31,857 bases of DNA from positions 1 through 31,857 of the IMG/VR virus record IMGVR_UViG_3300046532_002742; one strand, 5' to 3'. The notes under the pieces were generated by a model. It had not been told where the DNA came from. It saw only the letters and a list, made by a program, of their open reading frames with translations, and did not search any database. The DNA comes from a virus. A program made the translations under genes and the position numbers. This document shows positions 22,209 to 30,237 of the stretch, piece by piece. Positions within the stretch are counted from its first letter, which is position 1, and the number at the start of each line of letters is the position of its first letter.

Positions 22209-22588
22209 CGGGGCTAGGGCCTTACGGTTCTTCGGTTGGGGTCGGGGACGGGGAAGTTAGGGTTGTGTCGTCGAGCGGTGGGGTTAAAGGTCGGAAGCTT
22301 GCGCGTTTCGATATGATGCCGCCGGCGGCGATTTTAGAGTTAGCTAAAGTTTATGGTTATGGCGAAGAAAAATATCCGTCGGATGTTTCGGGCCCTAATT
22401 TCCGGAAGGGTTATCTTTTTAGTTTGAGTTTCTCGGCGATGCAGCGGCATTTGTGGGCGTGGCAGGGCGGCGAGGATGTAGACCCGGAGAGCGGCCGGCA
22501 GCATTTGGCGCACGCTGCTTGGCATTGTTTTTGTTTATTGTCTAATATGGTGGAGCATCCCGAGTTCGACGATAGGTTTAAGGCATGA
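22205..22588 (+). CDS. DUF5664 / dATP-dGTP diphosphohydrolase-like (MazG-related) protein
   Basis: 127 residues. RFDMMPPAAILELAKVYGYGEEKYP, QRHLWAWQGGEDVDPESGRQHLAHAAWH and DDRF are the hallmarks of the phage DUF5664 family, which includes MazZ-type enzymes that split dATP or dGTP in phages using 2-aminoadenine. The acidic and histidine residues of EDVDPESG...H would bind metal and nucleotide. No purZ (adenylosuccinate synthetase-like) gene is found in the window, so a Z-genome is not supported; control of nucleotide pools is a simpler role. Confidence 0.78.
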   Translation: MTGLGPYGSSVGVGDGEVRVVSSSGGVKGRKLARFDMMPPAAILELAKVYGYGEEKYPSDVSGPNFRKGYLFSLSFSAMQRHLWAWQGGEDVDPESGRQHLAHAAWHCFCLLSNMVEHPEFDDRFKA

Positions 22589-22692
22589 AGTTTTTTGATT
22601 GGTTTACTTTGCTTGTGTCGGGGGCTTTGGGGGTCGGCGTTTTTTTGTCGTTCTTGGTGTTTTTGAATATTGTAAAAGTTTTGTGGCCGTAG
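22585..22692 (+). CDS. 35-residue single-span membrane protein
   Basis: MKFFDWFTLL, then hydrophobic to IVKVLWP; a single membrane span with one lysine near each end. The ATG overlaps the upstream stop (ATGA) and the stop overlaps the next GTG (TAGTG), so the three genes are coupled. No family is recognised. A competing longer frame upstream of the next gene would overlap it entirely but lacks a ribosome site. Confidence 0.5.
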   Translation: MKFFDWFTLLVSGALGVGVFLSFLVFLNIVKVLWP

Positions 22693-22841
22693 TGGATCGA
22701 AGCAATAGGGTTGTACGTTGCGGCCATCACGGAACGGTGCTTGCGGTGTTTGGTGATGGGTCGGGGCCGGATACGTTTGCCGTTAATTGTCCCGATTATT
22801 GTTCGGAGTTTGTTCCGGGCGTTATAGAAGATGTTAAATAA
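22692..22841 (+). CDS. 49-residue hypothetical protein with Cys/His residues
   Basis: MDRSNRVVRCGHHGTVLAVF then NCPDYCSEFVPGVIEDVK. The CGHHG and CPDYC elements could form a small metal site, but spacing is not that of a known finger. GTG 22692 is used because it overlaps the preceding stop. Confidence 0.45.
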   Translation: MDRSNRVVRCGHHGTVLAVFGDGSGPDTFAVNCPDYCSEFVPGVIEDVK

Positions 22842-22898
22842 TTTGTGTTAGGTTTATTCGGTGGGGGCGTTTGCCTTCAATTTATTAGGAGCGTTTAA

Positions 22899-23570
22899 AT
22901 GGCTATAAAAATTTTGGATGTTAAAGCGGCGCCGATGCAGGACGGCATGGAGGGCGGCGACATTGTGGGGCAAATCGTTAATGGTGTCGGGCAGGTTCCC
23001 GACTATAGAGATTTGGGGGGGTGGGCTATCCGTTTCGACGATTTAGACGTAGCGGAGGCTTTTGCAAAGGTGTTGCCGGCGTCCCGTTTGGAGGATCACG
23101 GGACCGAGGGCCGGGTTCACCATGTAGTTTTGGGTGATGGCGTTCCTTTGGATATTCGGGTAGAGCATGTTTCTACGAAGATGCTTCTTCGGTCGCAATC
23201 GGATTGGTCTATTGTTCGGGATTGCGACGGTATGGTTATGGCGGACGGGGACGATTGCGTTTGTTCCCGTTTGGCGCCGCACGGCACGCCGGAAATGCGG
23301 AAGTATCAAAAAGACGGGCAGGCTTGTAAGCCGTCCGGTTTTATTGTTGCGACTTTGGAGGGTTTCCCGGAGCTTGGAAAGTTGAGTTTCTCGAAAAATT
23401 CGGAGTCTACAGTTCGGCCGTTTGTGGCTCTGGAAGCGAGTTTGCAGAAACCGCCGTTTATTGTGTTTCTGTCGTTGAAAACTGTAGAGTCTAAGAAGAA
23501 CGGGTTTTCGTGGTCGGTCCCCGAGTTCGGGGATTTGCGGCCGGCTTCGGTGGACGACGGGCCGTTTTAG
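22899..23570 (+). CDS. Gp3-like protein (phiC31 recombination directionality factor family)
   Basis: 223 residues. The middle RDCDGMVMADGDDCVCSRLAPHG with CKPSGFIVATLEGFPELGKLSFS and a late strand FIVFLSLKTVESKKNGFSWSVP follow the layout of Gp3-like phage proteins: a VPLDI strand region, a Cys-containing centre, LGxxxF, then strands. In phiC31, gp3 switches the serine integrase to excision; many homologues sit among recombination genes and may bind single-stranded DNA. No integrase is present here, so a DNA-binding recombination role is more likely. ATG 22899 follows TTAGGAG. Confidence 0.65.
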   Translation: MAIKILDVKAAPMQDGMEGGDIVGQIVNGVGQVPDYRDLGGWAIRFDDLDVAEAFAKVLPASRLEDHGTEGRVHHVVLGDGVPLDIRVEHVSTKMLLRSQSDWSIVRDCDGMVMADGDDCVCSRLAPHGTPEMRKYQKDGQACKPSGFIVATLEGFPELGKLSFSKNSESTVRPFVALEASLQKPPFIVFLSLKTVESKKNGFSWSVPEFGDLRPASVDDGPF

Positions 23571-23573
23571 TTA

Positions 23574-23963
23574 ATGGCTAATCCTAACAAGCGGAAGGGT
23601 ACGGCTTTCGAGTCGAGCGTTTCTCGGTTTGTGGCGGCCGCTATTCCCGGTTCGGTCCGGGTTTTTCGGCCGCCGCCTATGGGCCGTTTCGATGTTGGAG
23701 ACGTGCATATTGGCGGGGCTGTAGTTTTGCAGTGCAAAGATTATGGGACGTGGGGAAAATCTCTTGTTTCTAAGTGGCTTTCGGATGTAGAGGTGCAGGC
23801 GGGGCACGCCGGGGCGCCTTTGGGTGTTGTTGTTATTAAGCAGCGCCGAGAGGCGGGCGTTTCTTCGGGGGCGGCTTCGGATTCGGTGGTTGTTATGTCG
23901 GCGGGTACGTTCGCCGAATTTTTAAGCGTGTATTTTGACGGGGCGCCGACGGTGCCGGAATAG
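23574..23963 (+). CDS. Holliday junction resolvase-like PD-(D/E)XK nuclease
   Basis: 129 residues. N-terminal KRKGTAFESSVSRF carries the helix with the conserved glutamate (E13). GRFDVGDVHIGGAVVLQCKDYG gives the PD-(D/E)XK core with D43 and K55; the expected E-x-K is Q53-C-K here, a known but less common variant. WLSDVEVQAGHAGAPLGVVVIKQRR is the following helix and strand. It would act on branched DNA or replication intermediates. It begins 3 bp after the Gp3-like gene. Confidence 0.7.
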   Translation: MANPNKRKGTAFESSVSRFVAAAIPGSVRVFRPPPMGRFDVGDVHIGGAVVLQCKDYGTWGKSLVSKWLSDVEVQAGHAGAPLGVVVIKQRREAGVSSGAASDSVVVMSAGTFAEFLSVYFDGAPTVPE

Positions 23964-23974
23964 TAGGGGGTTTT

Positions 23975-24706
23975 GTGGTAGTGAGAAAGTTTGACCAGGT
24001 TAGAGCGGCGGCTTTTGGGCCGGCGGTGTCGGAGTGCGTTCCGTTTGTGGGGGCTATTAGCGCTCACGGTTATGGTGCGGTCCGTTTCGGTGGGGATTGG
24101 TTGCTAGCGCATCGGGCTTGTTTGTCTTTGTTTGCGGGGGAAGCCCCGGAGGGTAAGCCGTTTGCTTTGCATTCTTGCAGGTTGCGGGCTTGTATAAATC
24201 CGGCGCATTTACGTTGGGGGGATGCTGCGGAAAACTCGGCCGACCAGAGGGCGGACGGGGTAGGTAACGGGGGGGTCGGGTTTGCTGTCGGGTTGAGCGA
24301 TGAAGAGAGCCGGGCGGTGCTTCTCGATTTGTGGTCTACGGTGGACCCTATGGCTGTCGTTGCTGGCCGGCATGGTTTGTCGAAAATTACCGTTTCGAAT
24401 TTGCACACGGGCCGTTCTAGGCCGCGGGTTCGGGCGGCTTTGGTCGAGCACCCGGCGATTTTTTGGTTAGAGCGGGATTATTTGGTGCGTCGGCGTGACC
24501 GGTTTATAAGTGCGGGCGTTTGGCGGGCGGCCGTTTTGGACGTTTGGGCTAGTGGGGATTCGTTAGAGTCGGTTTCTGTCCGTCATGGTGTTAGCTCTTC
24601 GATGCTTAGCAAGGTTGTTAAAGGGGGGCGCCGGCCGGAGGTTCGGGCGTCTCTTTTGGAACAAGCGGCGTTTCTTAAGTTAGAATCGGCCTATGTTGGG
24701 GGTTAA
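23975..24706 (+). CDS. HNH endonuclease with two duplicated HTH domains
   Basis: 243 residues. Residues 30-95 form an HNH_3-type nuclease: GYGAVRFGGDWLLAHRACL, then HSCRLRACINPAHLRWGDAAEN with H66, N75 and H78. Residues 114-170 and 185-241 are two similar helix-turn-helix units (LLDLWSTVDPMAVVAGRHGL and VLDVWASGDSLESVSVRHGV, then RSRPRVRAALVEH and RRPEVRASLLEQ), clearly an internal duplication. A site-specific homing-type nuclease is likely. Start GTG 23975 or 23981 after GGGGG. It lies between resolvase and primase genes. Confidence 0.82.
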   Translation: MVVRKFDQVRAAAFGPAVSECVPFVGAISAHGYGAVRFGGDWLLAHRACLSLFAGEAPEGKPFALHSCRLRACINPAHLRWGDAAENSADQRADGVGNGGVGFAVGLSDEESRAVLLDLWSTVDPMAVVAGRHGLSKITVSNLHTGRSRPRVRAALVEHPAIFWLERDYLVRRRDRFISAGVWRAAVLDVWASGDSLESVSVRHGVSSSMLSKVVKGGRRPEVRASLLEQAAFLKLESAYVGG

Positions 24707-24710
24707 CCGT

Positions 24711-27083
24711 ATGGCCGGCCTTTTGTCGGGGCTTTCGGGGGTGCAACGGTTAGGCGACCAGGTGGTTGCTAATTGTCCGGGGCACGACGACGGGGTAGCG
24801 TCTTTGGCGGTGGGTATCGGCGAGTCTGGAAAGGTGCTTCTTAAATGTTTCGCCGGTTGTTCGTTTGCTAAGGTCGGCGGGGCTTTGGTGGGGGTCGATT
24901 TGTCGGGGTCTGATTGGGTTTGGCCGGCGGATTTGCCGCTAGGGGTTGCTAGCGCCGATCCGGTACAACCTGAGGGGGAGCTTTTGGAGTTGCGGGCGTT
25001 TGTGTCCGATTGTGAGTCTGCGCTATGGGAGTCGCCGGAAGCGCTGGCCGAGGTCCGGTCTAGGTTCGGTTTAAGCGACGAACTTATTAGGGGTTTTCGT
25101 TTGGGGTTGTCTGCGGCTCGGCCGTATGCTTGGCGGGGTGTCGGTTCGTCTTGGTCTGCGGTGCAACGTTTAACGGTCCCGTTTTTTGGTTTCGATGGGA
25201 GCGTTAAAGGTTGCCAAGGTCGGGCGTTGACTCCGCATCGTGTGCGGTGGGCGGGTCTTACGGGTTCGGGTTGGGCTCGGTCTTCTATGTTTCGGCCGGG
25301 TTTGTTTGATGCGGTCGAGGACGGGCCGGTTGTTATTTGCGAAGGGCCTTCGGATGCTTTGACGGTTGCGGGGCGTCTCGGGTTTGATGCGGTGGCGATT
25401 CGAGGCGCTGCGCTTCGGTCTGATTCTGTCCTGGCCGAGTTTTTGGTTAGTGTCGGAGACCGCACGGTTATTGTTTGCGGAGATAATGACACGGCCGGCG
25501 AAAAGTTTTCGCAGAGCATAGCGCAATCTTTGATGGGTGCAGGGGTAGACGCACGCGTTTTGCATATCCCTATGGGTTCGGACGTTAACGATTGGGCGAT
25601 GCTTGCGGAAACGCATTTTGCGCACGATTTCAGGGATCAAGCGGCAGCGGCGCCGGCAACGATTTTGGGGTTGGAGAGGGTGGCGGCTGTTAGGGCTTCG
25701 GCACCTAATTTGTTTGATTCTTGGCCGCATGTTTCGCCGCCGGGTTTGCAGCATGTGACAGCCGGCGAGGTGTTTTTATGGTTCTTAGATAAGACGGGTA
25801 GAGACATGGCCTACGTTGTCGGATATAAGGGCCCGACTTTGTGGTCTGATGGTCTTTGGCAGTTGGGGCAACCGCACGCCGTGCGGTCCGCTTTGCAGGA
25901 ATGCGGGTCGATAGCCCGGGCGCATTCAGACCCCGACCACCCTTGGCACTTCGAGATTTTGCAGTTGGGAAACAAGCTTGCTTCCACAAATTTTTTAAAC
26001 AGCGTTATAAAAGAATTAGAGGCGTTGTGCAAAGTCTTTTTTGCTGATTCTTTTGATAGCGTCGAGCATTATTTGGCTGTAAAAAATGGGGTTATAGATC
26101 TTAGAGACGGGTCTTTGATTGATCCGACGCCGGCACAGATGATTTCTACACGTTTAGACGTTAAGTTTAACCCCGAGGCGGATTGCGATTTGTGGCGTTC
26201 TTTCTTGGCGCAGTGTATGGGAGAGGAATCGGACCCCGCCCGGCCGATGTCGAGCTATTTGCAGAGGGTTTTAGGGTATGGGCTAACGGGTAGCGTTTCG
26301 GAGCAGTCGTTTTTCGTTCATTATGGGACAGGCGCAAACGGTAAAAGCACGTTTACGGATACTTTACAGAGCGTTTTTCGGAGCGTGTCGAAAAATGTTC
26401 AGTTCTCCGTTTTCGAGGATTCGGCTTCGTCTAGTGGAGGGCCGAGTAGCGAGATAGCTAGGCTTCGGGGATCTCGGCTAGTTTTTACGGCGGAAGGTTC
26501 GGGGCGGCCTATGAAGGAAGCATTGCTTAAAGTGCTTTCGGGTGGCGATTTGATAACGGCGAGGCATTTGTTCGCTGAGGAAATAGAGTTTCATCCGCGG
26601 TTCCTTCTTCAAATGTCGACGAATAATAAGCCAGATTTTCGGGGTGTAGATGAGGGGCTTTGGCGCCGTGTGAAACTTATAAGGTGGGGCCGCTATTTCG
26701 GGGAGTCGGAAAGAGATTTGCGGTTACCGCAAAAGCTTTTAGCGGAGAGCGAAGGCATTTTAGCTTGGGCTGTCCGGGGTGCACAAATTTGGTATCGGGG
26801 CGGGGGGCTTGGGGAGCCGGCGGCCGTTTCGGAGGCGACGGAAGAATATCGGGATTCGGCGGATATTCTCGCCGGGTTTTATCCGGGCGTCTTGAATAGC
26901 GAACGGGGCGAAAATGTTTCTCTTGCCGATATATATTTTGCCTTCTGCGGTTGGGCAGATTCTGAGGGGATAGAAGAGTACTCTAGGCGGTGGTTACGTG
27001 CTAACCTAGAAACTAGGGGCGTAGCGTTTCGGCGCTTAAAAACCGGTTTCCATTCTGTAGACCATAAACTAGTTTTAGGTTAG
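24711..27083 (+). CDS. TOPRIM primase / SF3 (D5-like) helicase
   Basis: 790 residues, a replicative primase-helicase. N-terminal zinc-ribbon-like CPGHDD and CFAGCSF, TOPRIM with E211 in ICEGPSDAL and D258/D260 in CGDNDTAGEKF. After about residue 345 a D5_N region (KNGVIDLRDGSL) and SF3 AAA+ core: Walker A YGTGANGKST with K545, Walker B-like LVFTAE, sensor LQMSTNN, then LWRRVKLIRW. A winged-helix C-terminus follows. ATG 24711 has GGGGG 8 nt upstream; ATG 24693 is in frame but has no such site. Confidence 0.92.
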   Translation: MAGLLSGLSGVQRLGDQVVANCPGHDDGVASLAVGIGESGKVLLKCFAGCSFAKVGGALVGVDLSGSDWVWPADLPLGVASADPVQPEGELLELRAFVSDCESALWESPEALAEVRSRFGLSDELIRGFRLGLSAARPYAWRGVGSSWSAVQRLTVPFFGFDGSVKGCQGRALTPHRVRWAGLTGSGWARSSMFRPGLFDAVEDGPVVICEGPSDALTVAGRLGFDAVAIRGAALRSDSVLAEFLVSVGDRTVIVCGDNDTAGEKFSQSIAQSLMGAGVDARVLHIPMGSDVNDWAMLAETHFAHDFRDQAAAAPATILGLERVAAVRASAPNLFDSWPHVSPPGLQHVTAGEVFLWFLDKTGRDMAYVVGYKGPTLWSDGLWQLGQPHAVRSALQECGSIARAHSDPDHPWHFEILQLGNKLASTNFLNSVIKELEALCKVFFADSFDSVEHYLAVKNGVIDLRDGSLIDPTPAQMISTRLDVKFNPEADCDLWRSFLAQCMGEESDPARPMSSYLQRVLGYGLTGSVSEQSFFVHYGTGANGKSTFTDTLQSVFRSVSKNVQFSVFEDSASSSGGPSSEIARLRGSRLVFTAEGSGRPMKEALLKVLSGGDLITARHLFAEEIEFHPRFLLQMSTNNKPDFRGVDEGLWRRVKLIRWGRYFGESERDLRLPQKLLAESEGILAWAVRGAQIWYRGGGLGEPAAVSEATEEYRDSADILAGFYPGVLNSERGENVSLADIYFAFCGWADSEGIEEYSRRWLRANLETRGVAFRRLKTGFHSVDHKLVLG

Positions 27084-27091
27084 GTTATATT

Positions 27092-27859
27092 ATGAAGCTT
27101 TTATATTTGGACATTGAGACGGCGCCGAACGTTAGTTACACTTGGGGCGGCAAGTACGACCAAAACGTTATAGCGTTCCAGCGCGAAAAGTACATTTTAT
27201 GTTTTTCTTATCAATGGGAGGGGGAAGGCGAAACGCACGTAGTCGCTCAACCCGATTTTAAGAAAGCTTTTAAGGCCGATAGACACGACGATAAAATGGT
27301 ACTTAGGGCGCTATGGGATCTTTTGGATACCGCCGACGTGGTTTGCGGGCACAATATTAGGGGCTTCGACCTAAAAAATATTAACTCGGGGTTTGTTACT
27401 CAGGACATGCCGCCGCCGTCGCCGTATTTGACTGTCGACACTCTAAAAATTGCTAGGGCGAATTTCAAATTTAACAGCAATAGCCTTAAAGACCTTTGCA
27501 TAACTTTGGGCTTGCCGCATAAGGAAGACGCCGGCGGTTTCTCTACTTGGTTAGGTGCTATGGAAGGCGACGCGGATAGTTGGGAAAAAATGGTTTCTTA
27601 TGCCCGGCAAGATACGGCTTTACTTCCTTTGCTTTTGAAGCGGCTCCGCCCGTTCGCTAAGGGTTTGCCTTCGATGAATTTTGGCGACGTTCACGCTTGC
27701 CCGGTTTGTTGTGCTGAAGAAAAAAACTTAACCCGTCGAGGTTTTCGTTACACGAAAACAGGAAAATTTCAAACGTGGCATTGTGGGCAGTGTTTGGGGT
27801 GGTCTTCTAGCCGGATTTCTTCGGTGAATTCTGACGATAGGCCCCGGCGGGTTTCGTGA
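27092..27859 (+). CDS. DnaQ-like 3'-5' exonuclease with C-terminal zinc finger
   Basis: 255 residues. DEDD-type motifs: YLDIETAPN (D8, E10 approx.), GHNIRGFDLKN, and YARQDTALL, with the tyrosine typical of DEDDy proofreading enzymes. Residues 205-235 have CPVCC and CGQCLGW, likely zinc-binding. The gene is immediately upstream of the polymerase and overlaps it by 4 bp. It may proofread, or serve in nucleotide clearance or recombination, since the polymerase has its own exonuclease domain. Confidence 0.85.
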   Translation: MKLLYLDIETAPNVSYTWGGKYDQNVIAFQREKYILCFSYQWEGEGETHVVAQPDFKKAFKADRHDDKMVLRALWDLLDTADVVCGHNIRGFDLKNINSGFVTQDMPPPSPYLTVDTLKIARANFKFNSNSLKDLCITLGLPHKEDAGGFSTWLGAMEGDADSWEKMVSYARQDTALLPLLLKRLRPFAKGLPSMNFGDVHACPVCCAEEKNLTRRGFRYTKTGKFQTWHCGQCLGWSSSRISSVNSDDRPRRVS

Positions 27860-29640
27860 TACGTCACGGCCGGATGGTCGCCGGCGAAGATGTCGTTATT
27901 AACGTCGTCGAGGGCCCGGCAGATTTGCCGGCTTTCGAGGCGTTCGTTTCGGCTAACGCCGGCCGCCCGGTCGGTTGCGACACGGAAACTACCGGACTCG
28001 ATCCTTGGGCGCCGGGGTGGCGTTTGCGGTGTGTGCAGTGGGCGACGCCGTGCGAAGCTTGGGTTTTGCCGTCGGAGTTCTTCGGGGCTATACAGGCGGC
28101 TTTGTTAGAGTTCCGTTTTCCGGTTTTCCATAACCGGGTTTTCGATTGTTTCGCTCTTACCCGTGCCGGCTTCGATCATTTAGGGTGGGGCGACGAAGCG
28201 GCGGACACGCAAATTTTGGCGCACCTTGCGGATTCGCGTTCGTCTAGGGACGGCGGGGTAGGTCACGGTCTAAAAAATCTGTCCGATAGTCTTATAGAGC
28301 CGGGCCTTTCCGGGGACCAGGCAGAAATTAAAGCTTGGGCTAAATCGGAAGGGGTTTCGAGTAGTGACCTTTTCCGGGTTGTCCCGTTTCCGTTGTTGTC
28401 GGCATATGCGGGAATGGACGCAGTTTTAACCGTCCGTCTTTGGTCGCTTCTTAGCGCTAAGGTTGCCGGTATGGGTTGCGGCCATTTGGTGCCGTTTGAA
28501 TTGGCTTTACAAAGGTGTTGCGCCGAAATGGCCGAGACGGGGTTTCGGGTAGACTTGGATTATGCGGAGTGGCTCGGCGGCCATTTGGAAAGCGTGTCCG
28601 AAGCGGCGGCGTTTAAATTGCGGGCTTTGGGGGTAGATAACCCTGCTAGTCCCGCTCAAGTTGCGGAACGGCTTATAGCCGACGGCGTAGATTTGAAGGT
28701 TAAGACCGACGGCGGTAAGCCTAGCGTTAGCTCTGACGCTTTGGTTGGGGTCCGTCACCCTATAGCCGAGCTTATAGGAGAATACAGGGGGGCGGCCAAG
28801 CTAAAGGCTAGCTATGTAGATAGGGTTATTTCTTCGGCTTCGGATTCTCGGGTACATGCTAATATTAGGACGCTCGGAGCCAGGACGGGACGTTTTGCAG
28901 TCAGTTCTCCGGCGTTGCAGCAATTGCCGGCGGGCGACGCTTTGGTTAGGAGAATGTTTATCGCCGACGAAGGCTATTCGTTGTGCAGCGTGGACTATAG
29001 CGCTATCGAGCTTAGAATTTTGGCGGCGCTATCCGGAGAAAAAAGTATGTTAAAAGCTATTTCGGCGGGCGAAGATTTGCACCAAAACGCTGCGTCGTTG
29101 ATGGGAGTAACACGAAAAACGGCTAAAATGGCTAACTTCTTGACGGTTTACGGGGGCGGGAGTTCTCAGTTAGCTGTGCAGGCGGAAATCTCGCCGGCGG
29201 ATGCCCGGGCGGCCTTGGCGGCGTTCCGGCGTTCGTTCCCGGCGATTGGCCGTTATAGTAAGAGGTTGCAGCGGGCGGCGTGTTCGGGTGCGGTGCCGGT
29301 AAAAACGCCGTCGAAAAGGCTTCTACACTTGGACAGAGACCGGCTCTACGCTGCTACTAATTATGTCGTCCAGAGCGCCGCCCGTGACGTTTTAGGAGAA
29401 GCAATTTTAAGGGTTGACGATTCGCCGCTTGGCGGTTCTATGTTGTTACCGGTGCACGACGAGATCATTTTTCAAGTGCCGACCGGCGAGGCTAATAGGT
29501 CGGTCGCTGCTATGGTGGAATTAATGTCTACAGATTTTGGGCCTTCGGTACACCTAGCGGCAACGGGCGAGGTTATGGGCCGTTCTTGGGGTCACGGATA
29601 CAACTTCGCAGCGACGCCGGCGGAACGGTGGTTTAAGTGA
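27856..29640 (+). CDS. DNA polymerase, family A, with 3'-5' exonuclease domain
   Basis: 594 residues. Exonuclease motifs: D42 and E44 in GCDTETTGLD, FHNRVFDCFAL and YAGMDAVL. Polymerase motif A SVDYSAIELRILAALSGE (D380), motif B RKTAKMANFLTVYGGG (R420, K424, F428, Y432), motif C LLPVHDEIIF (H534, D535). No 5'-nuclease domain, as in most phage enzymes. F428, the position equivalent to E. coli F762, is phenylalanine; the next residue is leucine in place of glycine. GTG start overlaps the DnaQ-like stop. It is the replicative polymerase of this phage. Confidence 0.95.
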   Translation: MIRHGRMVAGEDVVINVVEGPADLPAFEAFVSANAGRPVGCDTETTGLDPWAPGWRLRCVQWATPCEAWVLPSEFFGAIQAALLEFRFPVFHNRVFDCFALTRAGFDHLGWGDEAADTQILAHLADSRSSRDGGVGHGLKNLSDSLIEPGLSGDQAEIKAWAKSEGVSSSDLFRVVPFPLLSAYAGMDAVLTVRLWSLLSAKVAGMGCGHLVPFELALQRCCAEMAETGFRVDLDYAEWLGGHLESVSEAAAFKLRALGVDNPASPAQVAERLIADGVDLKVKTDGGKPSVSSDALVGVRHPIAELIGEYRGAAKLKASYVDRVISSASDSRVHANIRTLGARTGRFAVSSPALQQLPAGDALVRRMFIADEGYSLCSVDYSAIELRILAALSGEKSMLKAISAGEDLHQNAASLMGVTRKTAKMANFLTVYGGGSSQLAVQAEISPADARAALAAFRRSFPAIGRYSKRLQRAACSGAVPVKTPSKRLLHLDRDRLYAATNYVVQSAARDVLGEAILRVDDSPLGGSMLLPVHDEIIFQVPTGEANRSVAAMVELMSTDFGPSVHLAATGEVMGRSWGHGYNFAATPAERWFK

Positions 29641-29927
29641 AACGGGTTCACCCTGAACGGTGGCTAGGTAGGCGGGCGTCGGATAGCGTAGTATTGGCGC
29701 AAGACGTTATAGAGATCGCCGGCGAGTTGTTCGAGCTTGCACACAAATTGGAGGCGTTAGCGAAGCCCGGGCTAACCGACCCGTCCGCCGAAGTTTGTTA
29801 TAAAATAATTTTATGGCGGGCGCAAGACGACAGCGTTAGGGAACTGGCTAGGGCTAAAAATTCTTTAGGCGCTGTTTTGTGGAATACCCGGCGGCTTGTC
29901 GCTAAAGGTTTCGACAGTGACACCTAA
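29637..29927 (+). CDS. Helical hypothetical protein after the polymerase
   Basis: 96 residues, mostly helical: VVLAQDVIEIAGELFELAHKLEALAKPG, then VCYKIILWRAQDDSVRELARAKNSL. No family is recognised. GTG 29637 overlaps the polymerase stop. It overlaps the next gene by 11 bp. Position suggests a small replication or transcription helper, unproven. Confidence 0.62.
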   Translation: MKRVHPERWLGRRASDSVVLAQDVIEIAGELFELAHKLEALAKPGLTDPSAEVCYKIILWRAQDDSVRELARAKNSLGAVLWNTRRLVAKGFDSDT

Positions 29928-30237
29928 CGAAGAGATAGAAGAGTTAGAAGAAGAAATTTCGTCGCTTTGGGGGGCTCGGGAAGCTTCCACGACAGAGCAT
30001 TTTAAAACGCTCTCGGGAGGTTGGGAGTTCTCGGAGTTTGCCATATCTGCTAGCGACGAGGAGGTTTTTGCTGTTGTCGAGGTTGTCTGGTCTATCGGGT
30101 GCGATTTGGGTTTAACAGCGCAGCAAGCCGCTAGCCTTATACTTTTCGAGTTAGAGTCTGTTATGATACGCTTACCGGGTTCACATTTTTGCAGCGGCGA
30201 CCGGTGCGGCTTCGGGGGGTTCCATGCTGGCAACTGA
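29917..30237 (+). CDS. Acidic hypothetical protein before the sigma-like gene
   Basis: 106 residues. A Glu-rich coiled start (MTPNEEIEELEEEISSLWG), an amphipathic middle (DEEVFAVVEVVWSIGCDLGL) and a C-terminus with FCSGDRCGFGGFHAGN. No family is recognised. GTG 29917 follows AAAGG by 8 nt and is preferred to TTG 29896. It overlaps the sigma-like gene by 14 bp, so the two may be co-regulated, for instance as a sigma partner or antagonist; that is speculation. Confidence 0.58.
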   Translation: MTPNEEIEELEEEISSLWGAREASTTEHFKTLSGGWEFSEFAISASDEEVFAVVEVVWSIGCDLGLTAQQAASLILFELESVMIRLPGSHFCSGDRCGFGGFHAGN

